64,000 nucleotides of DNA from Charina bottae (taxonomy: Eukaryota > Chordata > Lepidosauria > Squamata > Charinaidae). The notes beneath the pieces are model-generated. The model did not search any database and had not been told where the DNA came from. It saw nothing but the letters and a program-made list of their open reading frames with translations. The stretch spans positions 49,235,916-49,299,915 of the forward strand of contig JALMGJ010000003.1 of NCBI GenBank assembly GCA_023362775.1. Direction: 5' to 3'. The first letter of the stretch is position 1. Each line of letters opens with the position of its first letter. This document shows positions 45,035 to 56,445 of the stretch, piece after piece. The position numbers and the translations under genes are program-made.

Positions 45035-45581
45035 GAGCCGGCCACGCTGGGGGGCTTCAGCCACACCATTCCGCCCCTTGCCGCCCGCCGGGCTGCGGGA
45101 GCTCCCGCAGCCTGGCAGGCGGCAAGGGGCGGAGTGGTGTGGCTGAAGTCCCCCAGCTCGGCCAGCTCCTGCTTCTATTGTGCGGTGGCGGCGGCAGCAG
45201 CAGCAACTCTCCTCCCTCCCTCGGCCAAGCCCGAGGGGGATGGGGCAGTGGTGGGCCTCCATCCCCTCCATCCCCGCCCCTTGTCCCCTGGCTGATGATG
45301 GTGCTGTGTGCACAGTGTGTGTGCTCCGGCCTTCCCCAAACACACCAGCTCTGCCGCACCATTTACTGCTAGAAGGAAAAAAAACCTTTAAAAATCGAAA
45401 AAAAATATTAAAATCTGAGCCAATCGCGCTGATGGGGGCAGGGGTTTGGTGGCGGGAGCCAATTGCGTGGACTGGGGGGAGGGGTTTGGAGGCCGGCATG
45501 GTGGCATAAGACCCTGTCCCATTTTGCCATCCCCAAAGTCCCGTTTTCGTCTGAAGGAAATATGGTCAGCCTACTAAATTG

Positions 45582-48500
45582 AATAAATTAAATTAAACTA
45601 TAGACAAATATAAATCACTCAGTTGTCAACTATAGGTTATGAACTGCAGAAAATAAAGACATTATTGCTGTCACCTTGTTTTTAAGTCTCAAGATAAAAA
45701 GAGTTTTATTTAAATAATACTGAAATTGTGAGATCTATTTCTTAAACAACATGAAGGACAATTTTGTCGCAGTTCAATTGTTTCTAATGATTTAAAGGCA
45801 GTAGCAACACCAGGAAGATGAACATTTTGAATGTTTTCCTCACATTCCTCACACTGAATACACCTTTCTCTCCTGGGGAATTTTGAACCTCTAATAGTAG
45901 CCGAGTTTGTCCTGGTGAACAAAAGGATCGGCACTGAAAGAGGTCAAGTTGTATATGTAATCAATAATAAGCTTCAATTTCTAAAAATAAAGATTTCTGC
46001 AAGGTAAGGGTAGTTTTAAATGAGCCTGTGACACAAAGAGTTGGGAAACGTATACTTCATGTAAGTACCTTTAGGGAAATTTCTCTTTTATTTACTTTCT
46101 AATTAAGTGCAAAATACAAAATGGCTTGAAATTTAACCAGGTTTGTTCTCCTCACATTTATAGTACACAAACACAAAGAGACATCCTAAATTTCTCTTAC
46201 CATTGCTTTACCCCATGCTGAGTCCCCATTCCTACCATGAATCTGGATCCAGACAGTGTTGTTTTGGGAAATAGTGCATATATAAAGATGAGTATGCCTG
46301 CTTTGGCTCAGTGAAGGAATGAACTGAATTATTTCCCCCAAACAGAACTACCAGTTCATTTTTCAAAACAATCTATCCTATAAATCACAATTTTTCCAGT
46401 AGTTCCCATTCCCAAACTGCCTTTCCTTTTCAGCACAAATTATTCATTGGACATTAAGAAATAGCATTCTTGTATCAAATGATATAAGAGATCATTCTTC
46501 TTATTGTCTTTTGCTGGGCCTTCCATTTTGTTTATTTATGAAACTGAGAAAGGCAGATCAATTTTTCTTAATAAACAATGAAAGTATTACCTTGTGTAGT
46601 AAGCATGGTTGAAAGAAGGTTTGGGTGGTTAGAAAGAAGGTTGTGAATACTGAGGATAATTAAGCAAGAAATCTACTCTTTGGTTCAGATTTTGTATTTG
46701 GGGCTAAAAAGGATAACTTTTTGATTGTATATGTTTTTTGCATATAAAATTGCATTTTGCTGAATATGTCCATTTTCTTTATTACTTGTTTTCCCAGATC
46801 AGGTATTTGATTGTGTTTTTTTACCAAATGGAGTGAAATATGTTCACAATGGCTGCCACTGCTGAAAGAAAATAGTATGATGTTTAAAGTATGCAGGTGT
46901 GGCCCTATTTAAATTGAGTTCAGTTTAACTTAAATATTACTTTTCATGTCTGTTGTCAGCTTACGTATTACAGCACCCTTGATATGGGTACCATATCTTT
47001 TTGCTTGGGAGGGAAATAATAATAGTCATATTATTAAATGAGGTTCTGGACCCCTTCCCTGTACTAGTTTTTAATTTAACCTGCAGTCTCCGTGGTTCCA
47101 TTATGTTAAACAATAACACAACACTGAAGATGAACTTCATATGGTTGAGAACTAGAAGGAGTTGTGCTTTAAGTTGTAACTTTTGTTGGTTAATGTAGTT
47201 TATGGTTTTAACCTTTACCACACTACACCTAATAACTGTGCAATATTATTACCAAATATCCTCAAGCCACAAATAAATAAATAGAACATAAAAACATTCT
47301 AGGCAAGTCAACTTTATTCTAAGATATACAATAGTTATGATATATACATGTGATACATTGGCTAGCATTCAATGACATCTTTGTGTTTGGTGGCCATCAG
47401 CCAACTCCTTAATGTTAAGTTTATTTGGGTTCAGCTGGGCTCTTTTAGAACCTGCTTTCTCCTTGTTTTTCTTGCCCCTGCTGTTCTTTTCTTTTTGGAA
47501 GCTCATCACACATGTTGGCTATGTCCTATTGGATGGTGTTGCTACTGTTGTGGCTATTGATTTTTATCCCAAGCAGGGAAGGAAATTGCTACTTGATTCT
47601 TCTTAGCTGTATGCCACTTTTTAATAGCCTGAGGAAAACATTTAGGATCTGAAATTTTGTCCTCAGGACAGGGTGTACAACAACTTATCTCTATTTTTGG
47701 CTTGTCAGAAGCCATTTCAGATGAGACTGATTGAAATCACAGATACTCCACCTTCCCCCCCAAAAAAAAAAAATCTGAATGTCCTTTAAGATTTTAAGTA
47801 AGACTGGGTGGGAGAATGCCATATGGCCCCAATTAAGAATTGTAGATTAATTAGATATCTTCATTTTAAAGGAAGGTAAGGTAACACAATCTATTAATGG
47901 TTCAAACATAACCAACTTTTAAATATGGATAGTTGAAAACAATAATTTTTTAAACATCTAGTTATAGTAAACCAAAATTATATTAAAAATTATAGTTCCA
48001 ATGTAAATTAATTTGCTTAATTTAGTATTTTCTTTTCTGGGGCACTTCATACCAATGAAGGATGATTCTAGAAACAGAATAGAGAGCTTAGTCTTGACTG
48101 CTATGTATCTTTGATTTTTTTAAAAAAAATGTAGGACATTTATAGAATTATATTTTCTTTTAAGGAATTCCATTTCTCACCTAAACAATCTGCTTGCATT
48201 ATATATAAACTAAAAAATTATCTCACTTTCAGATTTACAGAACTGGAGACAATGGTAAAAATGTCTGCTGTTCACATAGAAATCAAGAGGCCAACATCAA
48301 ATCTTGCTGAGTTTGGAATGGTTTTCTAGAAATTCCAGATTTCTTTGGGTTTTCTCAGCCAATTCATAGAAATGTTGTGATTTTCAAATACCATGCAGTT
48401 GGTAAAACCTGCATCATAAGGTCAAGTCATCTGATTTATTGCTTCCTTCTGTTGATCAAATGGTACCTGTGGACTCCAAAACAAAGAAGAATGAGAGTGT

Positions 48501-48655
48501 GCATGCATCATAAACTAACAAAAGTTAATTTTCTTTTTTTTAATGTGTTCCACACATTTAAACCTCCATTATCTGAAATGTAGAGATATACATTAGGCTT
48601 AAATAAGCGTCTGTCATTCTTTTATTGGTGGCTTGAACGAGGAGAAGAAAACGCA
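45582..48655. other. No recognisable feature
   Basis: About 3 kb of unique AT-rich DNA without repeats I can name. Frames of up to 86 codons (for example 46961-47221 minus) lack any domain. Confidence 0.5.
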
Positions 48656-49351
48656 TCTATATAATACTAAAAGTCCTGTGCTGTTTGTCTCTTTGTAACC
48701 TTTAATAGGACAAAACAGTGCATCATAGGGCAACACTTTTTCAACCAAGGTACTTCAAATGGACTAACCTACAGAATGCATCCAAAATCCAGGACCCATT
48801 ACTCCCATAGGTTTGAAATTTGGCAAAGTTGTGGCTGCTTCAGTGCTGCCGCGCTGCCACTACTTCAGCACCACCACCACGCTGCCGCAGTCAGCCACAG
48901 TCACGTGATCATCATTTCCAGTGCTCCCTGCCAGCTTCCCACAAGTCAATGGAGAAGCCAGCAGGAAGTCTAAACTTGATCGTGATTGCCAACGCTCCCT
49001 GCCAGCTTCCCACAAGAAAAGTCAGTGGGGAAGCCAGCAGTAAGTTGCAAGTCGAAGGCCAGCAGGCAGGTAAGTGGCTGCTGCTGGGTGGGGGAGGGAG
49101 CGAGGGTGTGTGCAAGAGGCATGGGTCAGGGAGGGTGCACAAGGGTGCAGTGCAGGTCAGGGAGGGACTTACTTTTCTCCCTGCAAGCTTCCCACAAGCA
49201 AAGTCAGTGGGGAAGCCGGCAGGAAGTTGGAAATCACTCCAGCTCCCACTGTTTTTTTGCCCGCCTGTGGACATTCTGTTGATCTGTTTAGGTAAGTAAA
49301 TATGTATCTCTGAAACAATGACCCAACTGAAACGACCCAACGGGTCACTAG
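48656..49351 (+). mobile_element. Non-autonomous Helitron
   Basis: The 5' end is TCTATATAATACTAAAAGTC, the well-known TC...AAAAGTC Helitron start. The 3' end has a hairpin GACCC-AAC-GGGTC (49334-49346) followed by ACTAG. The insertion lies between A (48655) and T (49352), with no target duplication, as expected for rolling-circle transposition. The interior has no Rep/helicase frame. It carries a region with GTCACGTGATCATCATTT and three hairpin blocks also found in the pogo-like elements at 35444 and 36293. Confidence 0.9.
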
Positions 49352-49352
49352 T

Positions 49353-50760
49353 TGTCTAGTTGCACCTAACCCTGTTAGGGAAAAGAACTTCTGATAAAAG
49401 GTAAATAGATTCTGTAGACACATAAAAATGAGATTCCTTATTCCAATAAGAAGAAAATATTCACTTTTTGATCATTCCTCTAACATGAGTATTATGAATA
49501 GGATCCTTTAGTTTCTGCATCTGCAATTGGTACAAATGATAGCCAATTTCATTGTCAAACCTAGATAATTTGCTCATTCAAATATAGCTAATCCAATGTT
49601 TTAAACTTCCTCTTTCAGCAATATATTCTAGATCTTCCATTATTTTTGGCACTGACTCCTAAGTACTTAAATGTGGTTTGCACCTCTTTATAGACAAAAG
49701 TTAAAGATATGAATGATCCTTTTTCCCATCCATTTCTGCAGTCCATTTGCTCTTCAGGTTGTGCAAATTGTCAGACAAACTAGGTCTTCAATTAATTATC
49801 ATTTCTTATTTGAGAAATGATGGCCAGCTACTTAAAAATAAGCCATGATATTAAATTATTGATAAAATGGGAAACTATGGCTAATAGAAGGTTTCTTGAT
49901 TGATTAGCTGGCCAGCTTGCTTGAAGAAAGGACTGAAGGAGTTAAATCTATATGTAAAAGACAATAATATCTTAGTTTACTAAGCCAAGATAGTTTGTTC
50001 AGACTGTTCCAGTGTAGCATACTGTATTAGTTCCTCAAATGATGTTAAAATATTGAAACACGGCTTGCAAAATTACATCACTGTGTTTAATAGATCTACC
50101 ATCTTTTCTTTTATTCATCATATATTGACAATATATGGTCAACCCATCATTCTAAGGAAGAAACTTAGAATGCATTGGGAATGCTCTACAGTAATGTATA
50201 TCCACTCCTGAATCATGGGTGTTGACTGGATTTCTATGTTAATCTCTGGGGGCTGGCTTTGCCTGAAGCACATGACATACAAATATGATAGATCAATTAA
50301 TAAATGTATAAAAAATACAATTTTGTTCAGAGTAAATAATTTGGTGCCTTCAAATGTTTTACAGATTAACTCCTATCACCTACCTCTGGGTTGGTCAAAG
50401 AGAAAGCTTTGTGGAATTGCAGTCAAAGATTGGAAGGACACTAGGTTGCCTACTCCTGATCCCATTTTTCAGTTCTGTCTAACTAGCCGAAGGAAGAACA
50501 AAATGCTGGAGGAAATATTAATTGCATTTTCCTGCAGTTGGAAGGAGAGTGTCTTCCAATTCCTATGAGAGGAGATGTAAAACTGTCAACATTTTAATCT
50601 GCATGTAGTCTATGTTCTGCCCCACTGTTCACATTCCTGTCACTCTCAGTAGTGAAAGTGGGCAACAGACCACAATGGAAACTAATGCACTAATCCTTTC
50701 TCTCTCATGCAATTCCAACCATGTCAGGATTCTTAATTCAAAGTGAAAAGTAATATAAGT
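49353..50760. other. No recognisable feature
   Basis: Unique AT-rich DNA. The frame at 50215-50568 (117 codons) has no recognised domain. Confidence 0.5.
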
Positions 50761-50768
50761 GTCTGGGG

Positions 50769-51071
50769 CAGAGTTTTCCAAACTGTGTGTCGCGACACAA
50801 AAGTGTGTCGCCTGCAGGGCCCAGATGTGTCGCGTCAAAACCCAGAAGCGCTGATGGCGCGCCACCAGGCCATCAGCGCTTCCGGGTTTTCCCGCGGCGA
50901 CACACGAAAATCTGAAAGCGCCGCAGCCACGGCGGCGCGCAAAAACCGAAAGCGGCAGCAGCGCTTCCGGGTTTTTGCGCGCTGCTGCAACGGCAGCACT
51001 TCCGGGTTTTCCCGCGGCGACACACCAACGGCGGTTGGTGTGTCGCCGAGGGAAAACTTTGGAAAGCCCTG
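50769..51071. mobile_element. Non-autonomous hAT element (303 bp)
   Basis: The left end CAGAGTTTTCCAAACTGTGT mirrors AAACTTTGGAAAGCCCTG at the right. GTCTGGGG at 50761-50768 and 51072-51079 is a perfect 8-bp duplication. TGTGTCG motifs cluster under both ends, and the CpG-rich interior repeats GCGCTTCCGGGTTTTCCCGC-like blocks in both orientations. No transposase is encoded. It belongs to the same terminus family as 12923-13476. Confidence 0.93.
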
Positions 51072-51079
51072 GTCTGGGG

Positions 51080-51519
51080 AGTGTCTGTTCAGTAGGCCAT
51101 TCATGTGAATGAGACTTTGCAGCAAATGCAGGAAATAGTTTGACCACAGATTTAGAAGGTTGCGTTCAAGATTATGTAACAGTTTGAATTTGTTAAAGAA
51201 TAATAAAACATATATCCTATATTTTTTAAATTATCAGTGAGTTAGTTTGGACATAGTACACAAATAGTTCTATTTTGATACATGACTGGCCCTCCTACAG
51301 ATTATCCTCTCACTGTCCACCACACACAAACATCCCCAATCTGTACCCTGTGTCAATGGGACTTTGAGCCATTGAAGTAACAGCATCTGAAAAGAATTTT
51401 GCCAGAATTCAGAGTTCCATTGACAGATAAATTACATTAAAAATACAAAAGTCCTCAGTTATCCAGAAAGAATGAAGAAAGCCAAGCCAAACCAATTTAG
51501 AACTGAACAGTCACTGAGG
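51080..51519. other. No recognisable feature
   Basis: Short unique interval between a hAT element and a SINE. Confidence 0.5.
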
Positions 51520-51970
51520 CCAGTTCGAGGTTGGCAGTTCGAAAAACCATGTGGCGAGGTGAGCTCTCGCCATTTACCCCGGCTTCTGTCCACCCAACAG
51601 GTCGAAAGCTGAATGCGAGTAGATAAATTGGGTACCACTTACGTGGGTCAAATTGCTGGCGTCCATCGGAGGGTCGTCCTCAAACCAAGACGACCTGGAG
51701 AGTCCCGATAATGGCGGCAGAGGACGACGGATCCAGAACAGCAACTTCCTGGACGTCAGCAGCCGGCGCGGAGCGAGGCATTCTGGGGCATGTAGTCTGA
51801 TGCCTGCAGCTGAAGAGCCGGTTCCCTTCCCTCCTCCCTCTCGCACGGTAAACTTGATTGTATATGATATGATTGTATAATTTGAATTTACATGATTGTA
51901 AGCCGCCTAGAGCCCTCCATTAGGGAGGGGATAGGCGAGGTATAAAAAGATAAATAAAATAAAATAAATA
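51520..51970 (+). mobile_element. tRNA-derived SINE with L2-like tail (damaged head)
   Basis: The body matches 28494-29008 (GAGGTGAGCTCTCGCC, CACCCAACAGGTCGAAAGCT, GCGTCCATCGGAGGGTCG) and ends GCCGCCTAGAGCCCTCC, GGGGATAGGCGAGG and AAAT repeats. The tRNA-like head is truncated and mutated, so this copy is probably transcriptionally dead. Confidence 0.88.
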
Positions 51971-51975
51971 TTTTT

Positions 51976-53281
51976 GCAGGTATTTTAACTGAGTAGTAGT
52001 CACCTCACATTCCTCATATCTGGGATGGAGATAATGGAGTGAAACTGTATTTCATATAAAAATACATATCATGGGCAAGTGTTAATCTATTTCTGCTGAG
52101 ATATGCAAATATACTTTTACTATATTGTAAAGGTATATTTGTAGAAGTTTATTTGTTTTCCTCTGTTTTGGTTCAGCAGGACAATCCAAACTATTATGTG
52201 CCAGCAGTGCTGCATGCCAACTAGGATTTAAAGAAACCAACCTTCTAAAAAATCAGCTGAGAAGACTTTCTAGGGTGAGACTTAGATACCAACATCTCAG
52301 TCCTCCATCCCCTGATTAGAATTTTATCTTATTCAAGTAGAAATTAGAAAAAGAGCAGATTTTACTTGCAGGTGAGAAAACAGCAGTCATGAATCTTATT
52401 TTCTATGCTATTACTTCTTCTCTCTGTTTTTTTCTACAGATGCGCACACCCCATCAACTTTGCCTAGCATAGGCATCAGTTTCAATGCACATGGATTCTG
52501 TGGCAAATTGGCCATTTAATTGAATATCAGGGCTACTGTGAATATGCTAAGGGGGGATCCCAGAAATCAGTTTTTATAAGATGCACCTAAAGTAACCAAT
52601 TGGTGTCCAAAAAGTGGAGATATTGTTATCTGACTAAACATATGCTTGTGAATTGGGCTATGAACTTGTTAGGATCTGGAATTAAGATAAATGTTTACAT
52701 TGTTAAGTAGCACTATTTATCCAATTCTATCTATAGATTATCAAGTAGATTGTATTTCTGATCATACAAATTTATTTTCTCTTGATTTCATTTATTACTA
52801 GATTATATAATTAAGCAATCAATTAGTCTCTGGGTTGGTGCATATGGCCATTTTGATAATTCTAGAAGTGCGCATATCTCCTGACAGCTTGGAATTCCTT
52901 AAACAGAGGAACTGTTAATCTTCTATTCAAAGCTTCCATGGATTAAGTAATCGCCTTCTTGAGACACTTATATTGTTCAAACCACCATAACCACATAGGC
53001 GGTTCCCATACGTACATCATGCACAGCATATACATTTTTATTATTACTACATTATATTTGATTTCCTGTGGAAGTTCAAGGTGGTAAGTCTTCCTCATTT
53101 CATCACTACAGCAAGAACCCTGAGAGGTTAATTGGGCTGATAATCACCCAGTGAACACCATGGTTGAGTGGGGATTTGAACTGGAGTCCCTGTGGTCCCT
53201 ACTACCTTAACTATTATACTACATAGGAAATTATACTGGAAATCTGCATATCATTTGCCCTGGCTGAAGTGCAGTGGTTGC

Positions 53282-53324
<43 letters not shown>

Positions 53325-54548
53325 AGCTTACATGTACAGCTGTTTTTATTATTAGTCTGATTATTCTATGGTATTGTGGGTAGCGCATTCTTGTCTTCCA
53401 AATGAATTAAACATCAGGTATAGAAATGCAGATCTATAGATACATGAAATGAAGGTTTCAAACTGAATTCTTGACAACAGTTCAGACTAGTATCGATAAT
53501 AGGATCAACTGGTTTGTTTTGTAATAACCAAGACTGAGAGAGAAAGAGCCTTGAGCTACTGTTGGGAAATAATGTTTATTTGCTCTTGCTGGAGGACTAT
53601 GAAGAGATATTTGGTTTCCTTATTTGCAGGAAAAAATGTATGGATTCCTCTAAGGATAAAAAAGCCATTTCAGATGGACAACCTCCAGCTGCATTCATGT
53701 CCATGTTGATCTTGGAGAGAGATGAATTTATTCTTAGTCTTCTTACAACAGTGACTTTGGATACTGAAGAAAGCCATGAGAAAGATTGGCATTCAACATT
53801 ACTACACCACCTCCTCAAGGATATGTTACCCACGTGAAAGTTCACTTCAAGGCCATCTTTTATTGGCAGGATTTGTATGAGAGATAAATTGCTTTCCAAC
53901 CATCTAATATTCTCTTCGTTTGGCATCTAGTATTTTTCATTCTGAGAGACAGAATTATACTTGTGCTCATAAATTAGCATAGACCCACAGTTCAGCACTT
54001 ACAGAAATTAGGTATTCATCTTGTTTCCCTAGGTTGAATTTCAAGAAATTGATAGCTTCTTCATGAACAATTCTCCCATTATGGTCCATTTTTTTCAGTA
54101 CGATGCTCTGAAACAAAGGCTCCTAGAGTTGCATGGAATTGGGTAAAAAGTATTCATTTTTAATATTGTATGCAGAAGTAAGGGCTCAGATACTTTCTGA
54201 AAGTATCTATCTTGGGCTGTGCATTGGATTTTATTATCTCATTGTTTTTCTTTTTGATTTGTTTTTGTTTTTGCGTTGTAGTAGAAGAAAACAGGAGAAC
54301 ATTCATATAAAAATAGATTTATTTATAGTGAATGGATTATATTAATGACCCATCATTCAGATAAGATTGTATTATTGTATAGTTGTAATATTCTTTGGAA
54401 CATGCTGTCATTGCTATGATAATTTAATCTTTCCTTCACTTTTGTTTTGACAATTACTTTGGTGTCTGCAAGAATACTATTGTTCAAATGAAACAAAGGC
54501 CAGGTCACATAGACTATGTAGTACATGTGTCCTATTTTTGTACCTGAC
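51976..54548. other. Mostly unique DNA with a MIR-like relic and a (CA)n tract
   Basis: No gene is recognised. About 53042-53222 resembles an old CORE-SINE in minus orientation (CAAGGTGGTAAGTCTTCCTC, then a GGATTTGAACTGG B-box complement). A (CA)n tract lies at 53284-53321. The frames at 53562-53837 and 53597-53926 overlap antisense and show no domain. Confidence 0.5.
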
Positions 54549-54563
54549 TACTCTTCACTGTGA

Positions 54564-54901
54564 AAGGGGCGTGGTGGATCAGCGGGTAAGATGCCAGGCT
54601 TGTCAATCGGAAGATCGCAAGTTTGGAGGTTCGAATCCCTAGTCCCGCATGACGGAGTGAGCTCCCGCATTAGCCCCAGCTCTTGCCAACATAGCAATTC
54701 GAAAGCATGCAAATGCAAGTAGATTAATAGGTACCACTTCGGTGGGTAGGTAACAGCGTTCCGCGCGCGTCATGCCGGCCACATGACCGTGGAAGTGTCT
54801 TCGGACAACGCTGGCTCTTTGGCTAACAAAAGGAGATGAGCACCAGCCCCTAGAGTCAGACACAACTGCACAAATGTGCGGGGGGAACCTTTACCTTTTT
54901 T
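54564..54901 (+). mobile_element. Sauria SINE, full length
   Basis: It starts AAGGGGCGTGGTGGATCAGC (A-box region), has the B box GGTTCGAATCC, the central CATGCCGGCCACATGACCG and the BovB-type tail GAGTCAGACACAACTGCACA with GGGGGAACCTTTACC. TACTCTTCACTGTGA at 54549-54563 and 54902-54916 is a perfect 15-bp target duplication, which sets both boundaries. Confidence 0.96.
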
Positions 54902-55019
54902 TACTCTTCACTGTGAGTAGGCTCTATCTTGTAGCTACACTCATTGGTATTATCATTACATGACATGCTCTGCATTCACAGAGATTTTATTATATTAATG
55001 GGAAAATGGCCACCTAGGT

Positions 55020-56445
55020 CAAGGGTCGGAAATGGCGGCTCGCGAGCCACATGCGGCTCTTTGGCCCCTTGAGTGTGGCTCTTCCGCAGCTGAACTCACC
55101 CCGCCCCTTCCACATGATTGGATCCCGCCCCCAAACTCTTACGCTCTTACGCGCTCTCGCTCTCGCTCTCCAAGGCCGGGGCCACCCGCAGCCGCCCACA
55201 CCTCGCGCACAGCCTGCGGGGCTCTCTGCCGCTCCCTTCGACGGAGGAGGGACCGGCGTGCCTTGGGAGCTGCTGCTGGCGGCATGTCTGGGCGAGGCGC
55301 GCGGGCGGAGCTGCCCGTCTGGCACTTGGGCGCTCCCGAGCCTCTTCCCTTCTCCCTCGCCACGTTCGGGCGTTGAGGCCAGGCAAAGCCGGGCGGTTGT
55401 GCAGGGGTGAGGCGAGGAGTCCCGCTCCTGCGCCTACCGCCACATCCGTCCGTTCCCGGCCTCTCTCCCCATATCCGGCGGGTGCCCATGCCAGAATCCC
55501 CGCGACCCGGAGGCAGCGACTGCTCGGAGGGCCCCAGCGAGAAGAGGCGCGTGATCCCTGGTGGATCCCTTCGAGGGGCCGCGGGGCTTCCCCGCTTTCC
55601 TCCCAAGGAGGCCTCGACGGTGCACCCTCCCGCCCCATCAATCCCCCCACCCCGCCGTTGGGCGTCAGAGGCTGAAAGGATGTGGCAGGAACGGCCCTGG
55701 AAAGCGGGGCCTGCGGAGCGCCACCTTTGGGGAGGAGGGTCCAGCCGGCGAGCAATGGCGGCACCGGAGTTTTCGCCGGAGCGCTGTCTGTCGGGAGAGA
55801 AAAGCAGCCACCGCACAGGCCCGCTTAAAAAACCACCACCCCGAAACCGCTTTCGAGCTGCCTCTCCGGAGGGTCCCTGCGGTCCCGCCAGGTGCACCCC
55901 CCCACCCCGCCGTTCGCCGTCCTCTCCCCCCGCTAACCCGAGCCCTGCGGCGGCCGGGGGAAGCCGAACCAGGCGGGGGTGCAGCGGGCCCAGCGGCGCG
56001 CTGAGGGCGAAGAGCCGCCTGCTCTCCCCTTGGCCGCCTCCGGTCGCTACAGTTGCCCCGCCGGAACAGAGCCTGGCTTGGCTCCCCCGGCCACCGCAGG
56101 GCTCGGGTTAGCGGGGGGAGAGGACACCGAACGGCGGGGTGGGGGGGTGCACCCGGCGGGACCGCAGGGACCCTCCGGAGAGGCGGCTCGAAAGCGGTTT
56201 CGGGGTGGTTGTTTTTTAAGCGGGCCTGTGCGGTGGCTGCTTTTCTCTCCCCACAGACAGCGCGGGCGGGCGGGTCCTCTGGAAGGAGGCCGGCCGGAGT
56301 TCTGCTTGCAGCGGACGAGTTGCTGCTGGGCCGAGCAGATGCTTTTGAGACCTAACGGCGGGGTTACATCGGGACCGAGTCCGGCCTATCCCCGGTCTGT
56401 GTCGCGTTAATGCCGCCCCCTTTCCCACCTGGGAGGCCAGCTTGC
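55020..56445. mobile_element. GC-rich mosaic starting with a hAT left end
   Basis: 55020 onward (CAAGGGTCGGAAATGGCGGC) matches the left end of the hAT element at 23668 for about 110 bp. A later block around CGGGCGGAGCTGCCCGTCTG is also shared. No matching right end or 8-bp duplication is visible before the L2 fragment, so the element is truncated or rearranged. The rest is CpG-rich, with a long inverted repeat at 55781-56263. Many frames exist on both strands; they are compositional artefacts. Confidence 0.7.
55781..56263. repeat. Long inverted repeat, arms about 190 bp
   Basis: The left arm 55781-55974 starts GCGCTGTCTGTCGGGAGAG and includes CCGCTTTCGAGCTGCCTCTC. The right arm at about 56071-56263 is its reverse complement with few differences (GGAGAGGCGGCTCGAAAGCG, ending CAGACAGCGC). 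The spacer is about 100 bp. The arms are GC-rich and could form a long hairpin or cruciform. Confidence 0.9.

Larger units (their letters stand above)
41240..45300. repeat. Tandem palindromic units, split by Copia-2
   Basis: Each unit (about 220-235 bp) holds a palindrome formed by GGGGGCTTCAGCCGCACCAC facing GGAGTGGTGTGGCTGAAGCC around a GC-rich loop. Palindromes lie at 41358-41457, about 41585-41693 and, beyond Copia-2, 45048-45153. Between them a CTCCTGCTTCTCCTGTGCGG to GGCCTCCGTCCTCGGCAGGA block recurs. The last, partial unit ends near 45300. Confidence 0.88.
40479..45573. mobile_element. hAT-like TAGGCTGACC element, copy 2, with nested Copia-2
   Basis: The ends TAGGCTGACCATA and TATGGTCAGCCTA are flanked by CTAAATTG at 40471-40478 and 45574-45581, a perfect 8-bp duplication. 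Without Copia-2 (41825-45034) and its TSD the element is about 1.9 kb. The terminal 100 bp at each side match copy 1 (GTCCCATTTTGAACGGGAC-like on the left, TCCCATTTTGCCATCCC on the right). The interior is GC-rich, with a tandem array of palindromic units, and there is no transposase. Frames such as 40460-41290 minus are GC artefacts. Confidence 0.92.

Noticed and set aside
53562..53926. Overlapping 91- and 109-codon frames as a small gene
   Set aside because: They are antisense to each other in unique AT-rich DNA, with no domain, signal or splice context.
55118..56410. Several frames of 140-250 codons on both strands, suggesting a CpG-island first exon
   Set aside because: They overlap each other antisense inside an inverted repeat and a transposon remnant. 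Composition alone explains them.
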